Shown here: piece by piece, positions 6,637 through 13,573 of the stretch
Layout of the letters: each line of letters begins with the position of its first letter
How positions within the stretch are numbered: position 1 is the first letter of the stretch
DNA from: DASYYE01 sp035946955
Lineage (GTDB): Bacteria; Actinomycetota; Actinomycetes; Streptosporangiales; Streptosporangiaceae
Direction: 5' to 3'
Length of the DNA: 13,739 nt
NCBI GenBank assembly: GCA_035946955.1
Contig: DASYYE010000468.1
Location: 1 to 13,739, forward strand
The notes under the pieces: model-generated
The model's input: only the letters and a program-made list of their open reading frames with translations
Database searches by the model: none
Told to the model about the DNA's origin: nothing
Translations under genes and position numbers: made by a program

Positions 6637-6729
6637 ATGGCTGGGCGGCTAGGTGATGCTGCTGGCCGGAGGGTTGCCGCTGGCTGGGCGGGCTGCCTAA
6701 CTAGGCGCTCGGGTGCGGAGACGTTGTGA
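6637..6729 (+). CDS. Possible 30-codon leader ORF coupled to the permease gene
   Basis: ATG 6637 opens a 30-codon frame (begins MAGRLGDAAGRRVAAGWAG) whose TGA at 6727-6729 overlaps the permease start GTG 6726-6728. A GGAGG at 6622-6626 lies 10 bases before the ATG and is inside the right arm of the palindrome, so a folded stem would mask it. Third-position GC is only about 60 percent, well below neighbouring genes, and the peptide resembles nothing known to me. It may be a chance frame; treat as a hypothesis. Confidence 0.2.
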   Translation: MAGRLGDAAGRRVAAGWAGCLTRRSGAETL

Positions 6730-7571
6730 GCTGGGCGGTCAGGCCAGCTCACGTCGAGGGCCAGCGAGTGGGCGTGGCCTCAGGCGCAGGGCTGCGCTGG
6801 GTGTCGTCGGTGGTGTCCGTGGCCGGGGCGGGCGTTGTCTGGGTCATCCTGCTCGGCCCCGTGATCGCCCTGTTCGTCCACGTCACACCTGGCTCGGTGA
6901 TCAGCGCGCTGGGTGCGCCGGGTGCGCTCGGCCCGCTGGTGGTGTCGCTGGAGGCGGGCGGGGTGACGCTCGCTGTGCTGGTGGGCCTGGGTACCCCGCT
7001 CGCGTGGCTGATGGCGCGTGGGCGGCTGCCGCTGCCGTGGCTGTGGGAGACCGGGGTGCTGGCCAGCCTGCTGCTCCCGCCGCTGGTCGTGGGCCTGCTG
7101 CTGGTGTTCATGGTGGGGCCGTCCACACCGGTCGGCCAGGGACTGGCCGCGCTGCACGCCTCGGCCACCAACACGTTCCTGGCGCTGGTCATCGCTGAGG
7201 TGTACGAGTCGGCGCCGTACTACGTGCTCGGTGCGCAGGCCGCCTTCACCGCCGTGGACCCCCGCCTCGAACAGCAGGCCGCACTGCTCGGGGACCGGCC
7301 CGCGCGGGTCGCGCAGCGGGTGACACTGCCGTTGGCCGCGCCCGGGCTGGCCATGGCACTGGCCGTCGCGTGGGCACGCGCCATGGGCGCGTTCGGTGCG
7401 GTCATCATCGTGGCCTACCACCCCTACGGGCTACCGTTGCAGATCTGGACGTCGCTACAGGAGACCGGGCTGGCCTCTGCCCTGCCATTCGCGCTCCTCC
7501 TGCTCGTGGCCGCGCTGCCGCTGCCGATCGCCGCGTACCTGTGGAGTGCCCGTGCTCGAAGCCGACATTGA
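6726..7571 (+). CDS. Molybdate/tungstate-type ABC transporter permease (ModB-like)
   Basis: This 281-residue inner-membrane permease is of normal length for the ModB/WtpB group. About six hydrophobic segments are visible (about 29-53, 69-97, 108-131, 147-168, 203-231 and 251-274). The cytoplasmic EAA loop that contacts the ATPase is at about 182-206 (E-Q-Q-A-A-L-L-G-D-R-P, then V-T-L-P-L-A-A-P-G-L). L-L-P-P-L-V-V-G (116-123) is the usual pore-lining segment of this permease type. The start is GTG 6726, with GGAG ending five bases upstream. The gene overlaps the ATPase gene by 20 bases, so the two are translationally linked. Confidence 0.9.
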   Translation: MSWAVRPAHVEGQRVGVASGAGLRWVSSVVSVAGAGVVWVILLGPVIALFVHVTPGSVISALGAPGALGPLVVSLEAGGVTLAVLVGLGTPLAWLMARGRLPLPWLWETGVLASLLLPPLVVGLLLVFMVGPSTPVGQGLAALHASATNTFLALVIAEVYESAPYYVLGAQAAFTAVDPRLEQQAALLGDRPARVAQRVTLPLAAPGLAMALAVAWARAMGAFGAVIIVAYHPYGLPLQIWTSLQETGLASALPFALLLLVAALPLPIAAYLWSARARSRH

Positions 7572-8529
7572 GGTGCAGCGCAGGGACTTCAACGTCAAGG
7601 TGGCGCTGGCCGTGGCACCGGGGGAGCGGCTGGCGCTGTTCGGCCCGTCCGGAGCGGGCAAGACCACGGTGCTGGAGAGCATCGCCGGACTGGTGCCACT
7701 TCGCCATGGGCGCGTCGCTCTGGCGGGCCGTGTGCTCTCCCAGACCTCCCCGCCCAGGCAGGCGGTGCCGCCGTGGCAGCGACGGGTCGGGCTGCTGCGG
7801 CAGGATCCCGCGCTCTTCCCGCACCTGTCCGTCCACCGCAACCTGGCCTACGGCGCGGGCCGTCACGCGAGCGCGGAGCAGACCATGAGCCTGGCCGCCG
7901 AACTCGGCATCGGCGGGCTCCTCGGCGAACCACCCTCCCACCTGTCCGGCGGGCAGGCGCACCGGGTCGCGCTTGGGCGGCTGCTGCTGGCACGCTGTGA
8001 GGCCCTGCTCCTCGACGAGCCCTACACCGGCCTCGACGCGGGCCTCCGCCGCACCCTGGCTGACCTGGTCGCGACCCTGGTTTCGCAGCGGGCCGTCCCC
8101 ACCGTCCTGGTCACCCACGACCTGGCCGAGGCCCAGGCATTCGCCGACCGGATCACCGTGCTGGACCAGGGCCGGGTGCTCCAGGACGGCCCATCCGGTG
8201 AGGTGGTCCGCGCTCCCGCCACCCGGCGTGTGGCCGAGCTGGCCGGGTACCGCAGTTTCGTCCCCCTGCCCGGCGAAGGCAGCGTGGCGGTCCACCCGGA
8301 ACGCGTGGTGCAGGGCGCCCAGCCCGAGCGTGGACGGGTGCTGACCGGCCAGGTACGCACCTGCCGCCCGGCGGGACCAGGCTGGGAGGTGGAGTTGCTC
8401 GTCGACGACGTGCCCGTGTGGTGCAAGGTGATGGACCCGCTCGCCGGAGAGGCCGCGGTGACCGTAGTCGACGCCCCGTGTTTCGGGCCAGACGGTGTAG
8501 CCGTGCCGTCGGCACGGAGCCGGGCATGA
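7552..8529 (+). CDS. Molybdate/tungstate-type ABC transporter ATP-binding protein (ModC-like)
   Basis: This 325-residue ATPase energises import through the preceding permease. Walker A is GPSGAGKTT (31-39), the Q-loop is R-Q-D (Q84), the signature is LSGGQ (131-135), Walker B is LLLDEP (152-157), the D-loop is G-L-D (160-162) and the switch is T-H-D (H189). Residues from about 240 form a TOBE-like regulatory domain (V-A-V-H-P-E-R-V near 255), as in ModC/PotA-type ATPases. The start is GTG 7552, inside the permease end, with GTGGAG at 7541-7546 as ribosome-binding site; GTG 7546 is an alternative two codons longer. The stop TGA overlaps the next gene's ATG (ATGA). Confidence 0.92.
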   Translation: MLEADIEVQRRDFNVKVALAVAPGERLALFGPSGAGKTTVLESIAGLVPLRHGRVALAGRVLSQTSPPRQAVPPWQRRVGLLRQDPALFPHLSVHRNLAYGAGRHASAEQTMSLAAELGIGGLLGEPPSHLSGGQAHRVALGRLLLARCEALLLDEPYTGLDAGLRRTLADLVATLVSQRAVPTVLVTHDLAEAQAFADRITVLDQGRVLQDGPSGEVVRAPATRRVAELAGYRSFVPLPGEGSVAVHPERVVQGAQPERGRVLTGQVRTCRPAGPGWEVELLVDDVPVWCKVMDPLAGEAAVTVVDAPCFGPDGVAVPSARSRA

Positions 8530-9776
8530 GCGAGCCGGAGGGGCGCGGCGCCGCCTGGACTGAGGAGCGAGAAGCGAGCGGAGCGAGCGCAGGAGCGACG
8601 AGGGAAGGCGGTGTCCTCAGGCGCCCTCAGACGAGCGGGACTAGCAGGGCGGCGCCGTCAGGTGCCCGGAAGCGAGCGGGACTGGCGGAGACCACCGGCA
8701 TGCGGTTGCGGCTGGCCCGGCAGGCACGAGGGCTCTCCCAGCAGCAGCTTGCGGGCATGGCCGGTGTCTCACGCCAGGCACTCTCGGCCGTTGAGGCCGG
8801 GCATTCCGACCCGTCGCTGCGGGTCGCCCTTGCCCTGGCCAACGCGCTCGGAGTCACCGTCGAGGACCTGTTCGGGCCGGCCGCGCCGCGGCCGCCCGTG
8901 CCAGCCAGTCCGCTCGCGCCGCTTGGGCCACCAGGGGCGCGGGTCGCGCTCGCACTCATGGGCGACTCGTTCGTCGCACACCCGCTCGTCGGCGACGCGG
9001 CGGCGTCCGCTGGGTTCTCGCCTGCTGGCGGGCTGGTGGCGGGCCCCGGGATGGTCGAGCCCGCCGGGCCACCCCGGCCGGCCGTGGTGGTCGCGGGCTG
9101 CGACCCAGCGCTGCCGCTGCTCGCCACCCCACTGGCCAGACTGGACCCACCAGTCGGCTTCACATGGTGGGCGTGTGGCAGCGCCGAGGCACTCCGGCTT
9201 GCCGCGGCCGGGCTCGTCCACGTCGCCGGCGCGCACCTGCGCGGCCGGGGTGGCGAGTACAACACCGGCCCGGCGCGGGAATGGCTCAAGCGCCAGCGCG
9301 CCGAGGTGGTCGGGTTCACATCGTGGCGGGAAGGACTCGTGCTGCGGCCGGACCTGGCCGACTCGGTCACCAGCCTCGCCGACGTGGCCGGGCAGAGCCT
9401 GCGCCTGGTGAACCGGGAGGAAGGGTCAGAGGCACGGCGGGTGCTCGACCGGGAGGCCGCCCGCCTCGGGGTCGCCGTCCGCAGCCTCGCGGGTTACGCC
9501 AGCCGGGCCAGCGGGCACCTGCAGGTCGCCGCGGCCGTGGCGGCGGGGCTCGCGGACGCCGGGGTGGCCAGCGAGCCGGCCGCGCTCGCCTACAGCCTGG
9601 CGTTCCTCCCGCTCGCGGCCGAACGTTTCGACCTGGTCATCCCGGCTGGGCAGGCTGGCTCCCGTGAGGTGCAGGCCCTGCGGAAGGTGCTGGCCTCCCC
9701 GTGGCTGCTCACTCAGCTCGCCAGCCTGCCCGGCTACGACGTGAATCGCTGCGGCGAGCACATCGCCGCCTGGTAG
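8526..9776 (+). CDS. XRE-type HTH regulator fused to a PBP-like sensor domain
   Basis: This 416-residue one-component regulator is encoded immediately after the transporter. Residues 1-58 are low-complexity and charged. An XRE/Cro-type helix-turn-helix follows at 59-117 (L-S-Q-Q-Q-L-A, V-S-R-Q-A-L-S-A-V-E, P-S-L, V-T-V-E-D-L-F). The C-terminal part (about 135-416) resembles the 'PBP superfamily domain' (PF12727), related to molybdate-binding proteins: V-A-L-A-L-M-G-D-S-F, G-C-D-P-A-L, G-R-G-G-E-Y-N-T-G-P and F-D-L-V-I-P. It probably senses the imported oxyanion or a Mo cofactor and controls the operon (inference). The start at ATG 8526 has ATGA overlap with the ATPase stop and GGAG six bases upstream. 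ATG 8700, right at the HTH, also has a GGAG and would remove the disordered tail. Confidence 0.85.
   Translation: MSEPEGRGAAWTEEREASGASAGATREGGVLRRPQTSGTSRAAPSGARKRAGLAETTGMRLRLARQARGLSQQQLAGMAGVSRQALSAVEAGHSDPSLRVALALANALGVTVEDLFGPAAPRPPVPASPLAPLGPPGARVALALMGDSFVAHPLVGDAAASAGFSPAGGLVAGPGMVEPAGPPRPAVVVAGCDPALPLLATPLARLDPPVGFTWWACGSAEALRLAAAGLVHVAGAHLRGRGGEYNTGPAREWLKRQRAEVVGFTSWREGLVLRPDLADSVTSLADVAGQSLRLVNREEGSEARRVLDREAARLGVAVRSLAGYASRASGHLQVAAAVAAGLADAGVASEPAALAYSLAFLPLAAERFDLVIPAGQAGSREVQALRKVLASPWLLTQLASLPGYDVNRCGEHIAAW
8561..8690. repeat. Low-complexity GCGAG-rich segment in the regulator's N-terminus
   Basis: Bases 8561-8690 hold several AGCGAGCG-like units, including two near-copies of GCGAGCGGGACT (about 8632-8642 and 8671-8682) and two GGCGCCG boxes. 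It encodes the disordered, Ala/Gly/Arg/Glu-rich N-terminus of the regulator and may be an inserted or expanded tract. Confidence 0.4.
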
Positions 9777-9825
9777 GCGACAGCCCCGCACCTCGCCGCC
9801 ACTGGGGTTCTCACCAGTCCACGTC

Positions 9826-9859
9826 GCTGCTCGCTGCATGAGCCACGCAGCACAGCAGC
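9826..9859. terminator. Bidirectional terminator-like hairpin between convergent genes
   Basis: GCTGCTCGCTGC (9826-9837) pairs with GCAGCACAGCAGC (9847-9859) apart from one small bulge. It lies between the stops of the regulator (9776, +) and the PPOX gene (9869, -), the expected place for a shared terminator. Confidence 0.5.
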
Positions 9860-9868
9860 GGGCAGCGC

Positions 9869-10288
9869 TCAGTTGGGCCGCTTGGGGGGGATGGTCTTGG
9901 TGGGAGTGTTGATCCTGGTGGGGGCGACCTTCAGGATGACCCTGCCGTGCGGGCCGACCGGGTTGCGGTACTCGGTGCCGACGTACTTGCGTGACAGTTC
10001 GTCGATGTGCGCCCGGGCTTCGTCGCCGCCGACCGTCTCGACCACCTTCCCGCGGACCTCGGCCCAGTCGTATGGGTTGTCAGCGGAGTGGATGAGCACC
10101 GTGATCCGTGGGTCGTGGCGGAGGTTCTTCGCCCGCTGGCGCTGTGGTTCGGTATTGATCAGAATGTGCTCGCCGTCAGTGTCGACCCAGGTCAGCAGGG
10201 CCTGCGGCTGACCGTCTGGCATCAGGGTCACGGTGGTGGCCAGATTCTTCCCCCTGGCCAGGCGCACGACATCCTCATCCAATGCCAT
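9869..10288 (-). CDS. PPOX-class (Rv1155-like) F420/flavin-dependent oxidoreductase
   Basis: This 139-residue protein fits the small split-barrel pyridoxamine 5'-phosphate-oxidase-like family; the pattern matches the actinobacterial F420-binding Rv1155 group. Visible marks are A-T-T-V-T-L-M-P-D-G-Q-P-Q (about 17-29), I-L-I-N-T-E-P-Q-R-Q-R-A-K-N-L-R-H-D-P-R (42-61, the cofactor-binding strand and basic segment), W-A-E-V-R-G-K-V (75-82) and R-V-I-L-K-V-A-P-T-R (116-125). Substrate is unknown; such enzymes reduce diverse small molecules with F420H2. The start is ATG 10288, preceded by a textbook AGGAGG at 6 bases, rather than a more upstream codon that would run into the promoter and tandem repeat. 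Confidence 0.88.
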   Translation of the reverse strand: MALDEDVVRLARGKNLATTVTLMPDGQPQALLTWVDTDGEHILINTEPQRQRAKNLRHDPRITVLIHSADNPYDWAEVRGKVVETVGGDEARAHIDELSRKYVGTEYRNPVGPHGRVILKVAPTRINTPTKTIPPKRPN

Positions 10289-10300
10289 CAACTTCCTCCT

Positions 10301-10320
10301 CTTATGTCTGCTTATGTCTG
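10301..10320. repeat. 10-bp tandem duplication upstream of the PPOX gene
   Basis: CTTATGTCTG occurs twice in a row (10301-10310 and 10311-10320), directly upstream of the AGGAGG ribosome-binding site of the minus-strand gene. Read on that strand it is CAGACATAAG twice and may duplicate part of the promoter or an operator half-site. Confidence 0.5.
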
Positions 10321-10330
10321 CGCCACCCAA

Positions 10331-10385
10331 CCATGATCATGAAGACTTTTCAGTCACTATGACTGAAAAGTCTTCATGATCATGG
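10331..10385. repeat. Perfect 26-bp inverted repeat (palindromic element)
   Basis: Arms 10331-10356 and 10360-10385 are exact complements around a CTA loop, an unusually long perfect palindrome with no T tract. It sits 24 bases after the stop of the PEBP gene and upstream of the PPOX gene. Its left arm matches the element at 6569 at 17 of 20 bases, suggesting a dispersed repeat family. It could also act as a transcriptional terminator or RNA stabiliser. Confidence 0.8.
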
Positions 10386-10408
10386 GCTGGGGAATGGCGT
10401 GTGCGGTG

Positions 10409-10951
10409 TCAGTGGCCGTAGAGCGGGATGGTGAGCGCGCGGGCGATCGTGTGAAAGCGCAGGTTGAACCCGGCCACGGCGGGTGAGACATCGGAGTCCA
10501 CCCCCTGGCTCGCCAGCGAGTCCACGTCCAGTGCGTGCACGGCGAACACATAGCGGTGGGGCGGGTCACCCTGGGGTGGGGCGGCACCGCCGAAGTCCTT
10601 GGAACCGTAGTCGTTGCGCACCATGAACGCACCCTCCGGCAGGGACCCGCCAGCACTGGCCGCGCCTGTGGGCAGTTCCGTCACTGACGCGGGGACGTCC
10701 AGCAGCACCAGGTGCCAGAACCCTGAGCCGGTCGGCGCGTCCGGGTCGTAACAGGTGACCGCGAAGCTCTTGGTTTCGGCTGGGAAACCGTGCCAGCGCA
10801 ACTCCGGTGAGATGTTCTGCCCGGACATGCCGAACCCGTTGAACACCTGGGCATCGGACATCTGCTCCCCATCGGCAACGTCGTCGCTCTCCAGCGAGAA
10901 GGAGGGGACGGCCGGCATGAAGTCGTAGGGAAGCGGTGGTCGGTCAGTCAT
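10409..10951 (-). CDS. YbhB/YbcL-family Raf kinase inhibitor-like (PEBP) protein
   Basis: This 180-residue protein is of normal length for bacterial phosphatidylethanolamine-binding-protein homologues. The ligand-pocket motifs are present: N-I-S-P-E-L-R-W (46-53), Y-D-P-D-A-P-T-G-S-G-F-W-H (68-80), G-D-P-P-H-R-Y-V-F-A-V-H-A-L-D (128-142) and N-D-Y-G (113-116). No signal peptide is seen, so it is probably cytoplasmic. Biological role in actinomycetes is unclear. The start is ATG 10951 with GAGG five bases upstream. A TTG eight codons earlier is not favoured because it sits before that ribosome-binding site. Confidence 0.92.
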   Translation of the reverse strand: MTDRPPLPYDFMPAVPSFSLESDDVADGEQMSDAQVFNGFGMSGQNISPELRWHGFPAETKSFAVTCYDPDAPTGSGFWHLVLLDVPASVTELPTGAASAGGSLPEGAFMVRNDYGSKDFGGAAPPQGDPPHRYVFAVHALDVDSLASQGVDSDVSPAVAGFNLRFHTIARALTIPLYGH

Positions 10952-11026
10952 TTCTGCCTCTGTGTATGTCAAGGATTGGCTGCAGCACGCCTACGCTATC
11001 CAGCCCCAGCCGCCGCTGGCCGCATA

Positions 11027-11062
11027 GACACCACCGAAACTGGGCACTGCCCAGGGGGTGTC
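11027..11062. promoter_or_regulatory. Nested inverted repeat in the divergent PEBP/NADH-dehydrogenase region
   Basis: An inner near-palindrome CTGGGCA-C-TGCCCAG (11040-11054) is enclosed by GACACC/GGTGTC (11027-11032, 11057-11062). It lies in the 181-base gap between two divergent genes. It may be a regulator-binding site or an RNA hairpin; no regulator can be named. Nothing else was recognised in this gap. Confidence 0.35.
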
Positions 11063-11132
11063 TGCGGGCATGCCGGGGTGATGCTGCTGGTTGGCCATAA
11101 GGGGGGAAGATGCGGCTGAAGGAGGACAAGAC

Positions 11133-12512
11133 ATGAGATGGCGGCGTGTTCCCCGGCCGAAGGCCGAGGCACCCCGGGTGGTCGTGGTCGGTGCGGGGTT
11201 CGGCGGACTGGCGGCCGTGGCCGAGCTGGGCCGGGCCGGGGCCCAGGTCATACTGATCGACCAGAACTCCTACAGCACGTTCCAGCCATTGCTTTACCAG
11301 GTCGCGACGGCCGGACTCAACCCCGGCGACGTGGCCTTCCCGGTGCGCGTCTACGCGCACAAACACGGTGCCCGGTTCAGGCTCGGGGAGCTGACCAGCA
11401 TCGACACGACCGCGCGGCGGATAACGCTGGCCGACGGCGGCCAGCTCGACTACGACTACCTGATCCTGGCCACGGGCGTGTCCGCCGCCTTCTACAACAT
11501 CCCGGGTGCGGCCGAGAACACGATCGGCCTGTACACCCGGCGAGACGCCCTCGCGCTGCGCAACCAGATCATGAGCCGCCTGGAGCGGCTCGGCGTCGGC
11601 GGCCCGGACAAGGATCTGAACTTCGTCATCGTGGGTGGCGGTGCGACCGGTGTGGAGCTGGCCGGTGCCCTTGCGGAACTCCACGCCGCACTGGACGCCG
11701 CCTACCCCGACATCGACAAGGCCAAGGTGCACACCAGACTCGTCGAGATGGCCCCAGAGCTGCTGGGCCCCTTCGAGCACCCACTGCGGGACTACACCCG
11801 CCGGCAGCTCCTCGAACGCGGTGTGGACGTCCGCCTGTCGGCCAAGATCCGTGAGGTGCTGCCTGGCCGGGTGCTGCTGGAGGACGGAGAAGACCTGCCA
11901 AGCGATGTCACGGTCTGGGCCGCTGGCGTTGCGGGGCCAACCGCGGTGTCGCACTGGTCCCTGACCCAGGGGCGGGGCGGCCGCATCATGGTCGGGCCCG
12001 ACCTGCGTGCGGTCGGCCAGGACCGCATCTTCGCCGTGGGTGACATCTCCCTGATCGAGGACCACCCGCTGCCGCAGCTCGCGGCCGTCGCCATCCAGTC
12101 GGGCAGGCATGCGGGCCGTCAGGTGGCCCGGCTGGCCGCGGGCCTGCCAACCGAGCCGTTCCGCTACCACGACAAGGGGACCATGGCCACCATCGGCCGC
12201 CGCAGCGCGGTCGTTGAGCTCGCGCACGGGCCGCGGATGCGGGGGACACTGGCGTGGCTGGCCTGGCTGGGCCTGCACCTGGTGATGCTGCTGGGCAACC
12301 GCAACCGGCTCTCTGCCCTGATCAACCTGGCCTGGCGCTACGTGTCATGGCGCGGGGGCGGCGGCCTCATCGCGGCCGACGACCCACCCGGGGTCGCAGG
12401 GGCTGCGCGTGTGGTGCAGCCGCCAGAGCCCGCGGGTGAGCTGGTGACCCGGCAGGGCCCACCGGGTGCCGGCTCAGGGGCCGCCGAAGGGCACGATGCC
12501 CCGGCTGCTTAA
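11133..12512 (+). CDS. Type II NADH dehydrogenase (NDH-2), FAD-dependent
   Basis: This 459-residue monotopic membrane flavoprotein oxidises NADH and reduces quinone without proton pumping. The FAD-binding Rossmann motif is V-V-V-V-G-A-G-F-G-G (16-25). F-Q-P-L-L-Y-Q-V-A-T-A-G-L is typical of NDH-2. The NADH-binding motif is V-G-G-G-A-T-G-V-E-L-A-G (167-178) and the second FAD motif ends A-V-G-D (D304), followed later by L-P-Q-L-A-A-V-A-I-Q-S-G. A hydrophobic C-terminal segment (about 371-400, L-A-W-L-A-W-L-G-L-H-L-V-M-L-L-G) gives the membrane anchor, then a Pro/Ala/Gly-rich tail of about 50 residues. The start is ATG 11133 with GGAGG seven bases upstream. It supplies reduced quinone, the pool VKOR also uses. 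Confidence 0.93.
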   Translation: MRWRRVPRPKAEAPRVVVVGAGFGGLAAVAELGRAGAQVILIDQNSYSTFQPLLYQVATAGLNPGDVAFPVRVYAHKHGARFRLGELTSIDTTARRITLADGGQLDYDYLILATGVSAAFYNIPGAAENTIGLYTRRDALALRNQIMSRLERLGVGGPDKDLNFVIVGGGATGVELAGALAELHAALDAAYPDIDKAKVHTRLVEMAPELLGPFEHPLRDYTRRQLLERGVDVRLSAKIREVLPGRVLLEDGEDLPSDVTVWAAGVAGPTAVSHWSLTQGRGGRIMVGPDLRAVGQDRIFAVGDISLIEDHPLPQLAAVAIQSGRHAGRQVARLAAGLPTEPFRYHDKGTMATIGRRSAVVELAHGPRMRGTLAWLAWLGLHLVMLLGNRNRLSALINLAWRYVSWRGGGGLIAADDPPGVAGAARVVQPPEPAGELVTRQGPPGAGSGAAEGHDAPAA

Positions 12513-12521
12513 CTAGGTGAC

Positions 12522-13157
12522 GTGCCACCCACCGAACTGCCGGAGAGGTCGGTGCCCAGGTCAGGCCGGCCTGGGCAGCTGTGCAGCGCCCACCCGCCCG
12601 AGGAGGTCCAGGCGGGGGCGCTGCTGCTGCGGCGCACGCGGCCAGCCGACGCGCAGGCAGTCGCCGCCGCGGTAGGCGCCAGCCTGGCTCATCTGCGGCC
12701 GTGGATGCCGTGGGCCACAGCGGAGGCCGCCGACCACCGCGCGCAGCTCGCCCGGCTGGAGGAAGCGGACGAGATGTGGGAGAGGGGGACCGACTACGTG
12801 TACGCGGTCCTCGCGCCCGACGGGGCCATGGCGGGCAACATCGGCCTGCACCGCAGGGTGGGCGATGGCGGCATCGAGATCGGTTACTGGATCGCGGCGG
12901 ACAAGACCCGCCAGGGGTATGCGACGGCGGCGGCACGTGCCTTGACAGCGGTGGCGCTGGCGCTGCCCGGCGTCACCCGGGTGGAGATCCACTGCGACGA
13001 GGCCAACACCGCCAGTGCGGCGGTCCCGCGCAAGCTGGGTTACCGGCTGGACCGGACCTATGCGCACGAACCAGAGGCGCCGGGGGAGCGGGGCCGCCGG
13101 CTGATCTGGGTGTGGGAGCCTGACTCAGCCGAGACCGGGGGACTGACCGGCCCGTGA
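12522..13157 (+). CDS. GNAT-family (RimJ/RimL-type) N-acetyltransferase
   Basis: This 211-residue protein transfers acetyl from acetyl-CoA to an amine, possibly a protein N-terminus or small molecule. After a 30-residue tail, L-L-L-R-R-T-R-P-A-D-A begins the fold. H-L-R-P-W-M-P-W (57-64) is typical of the RimJ/L group. I-E-I-G-Y-W-I (118-124) precedes the acetyl-CoA loop R-Q-G-Y-A-T (130-135). V-E-I-H-C-D-E-A-N-T-A-S (154-165) and K-L-G-Y (171-174) complete the pattern. The start is GTG 12522, nine bases after the NADH dehydrogenase stop, with AGG four bases upstream; the pair are likely cotranscribed. Confidence 0.88.
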   Translation: MPPTELPERSVPRSGRPGQLCSAHPPEEVQAGALLLRRTRPADAQAVAAAVGASLAHLRPWMPWATAEAADHRAQLARLEEADEMWERGTDYVYAVLAPDGAMAGNIGLHRRVGDGGIEIGYWIAADKTRQGYATAAARALTAVALALPGVTRVEIHCDEANTASAAVPRKLGYRLDRTYAHEPEAPGERGRRLIWVWEPDSAETGGLTGP

Positions 13158-13165
13158 CTGACCGG
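13141..13165. repeat. 10-bp direct repeat at the acetyltransferase stop
   Basis: GACTGACCGG occurs at 13141-13150 and 13156-13165, spanning the TGA at 13155-13157 in the 20-base gap before the convergent DUF3040 gene. Probably a small local duplication. Confidence 0.4.
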
Positions 13166-13177
13166 GCAGGCCGCGCC

Positions 13178-13573
13178 CTAACAAATGCCCAGGCGAAGGT
13201 TCATAGCGCACAGCCGGGGCTTGACGATCAGTGTCCGGGCCGTTGGCATCTTGGCCCACGGCGCGGGCCGGTGCCCACCTGTGAGGCCGAACGAGATCGT
13301 CAGCGCGCACACCATGGCGGTGAGCGCCGCGGGGAGCACGACCAGCGCCCGCACCCGCGCGGCAGGCTTACGCGACATCAGGCCAAGCCGAGTGCCGACA
13401 ACAGCTAGCCGGTCCATCATGAGACGGGGCTTGAGCTGTTCGAACCACGGCATGGACTCGGCCCGGTTAAGGCGCGTGAAGATCGCAAAGAGTGATGCTA
13501 GGCGCGGGTCGGACTCGGCGAGCTTGACAGCGATGGTGTCCAGCATGCGCTGTTGGCCAGTGGGAAGGCCCAT
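13178..13573 (-). CDS. DUF3040 membrane protein
   Basis: This 131-residue protein has a DUF3040-like N-terminus (T-G-Q-Q-R-M-L-D-T-I-A...E-S-D-P-R-L-A-S-L-F) and one clear transmembrane stretch at about 76-98. The domain is confined to actinomycetes and has no known role. The Lys/Arg-containing tail (about 105-131) is not part of the usual domain and may be a read-on extension. The start is ATG 13573 with AGAGG five bases upstream. The stop is only 20 bases from the convergent acetyltransferase stop. Confidence 0.75.
   Translation of the reverse strand: MGLPTGQQRMLDTIAVKLAESDPRLASLFAIFTRLNRAESMPWFEQLKPRLMMDRLAVVGTRLGLMSRKPAARVRALVVLPAALTAMVCALTISFGLTGGHRPAPWAKMPTARTLIVKPRLCAMNLRLGIC

Noticed and set aside
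6544..6725. Molybdenum-cofactor riboswitch upstream of the permease gene
   Set aside because: The region shows a single long palindrome and no multi-helix core that I can recognise as a Moco or tungsten-cofactor riboswitch.
10331..10385. Ordinary rho-independent terminator
   Set aside because: No T tract on either strand and the perfect 26-bp stem is longer than usual; the match with 6569 favours a repeat element, although terminator activity is not excluded.
10967..10972. TTGACA on the minus strand upstream of the PEBP gene
   Set aside because: A -10 at normal spacing would fall inside the coding region, so this perfect -35 is probably chance.
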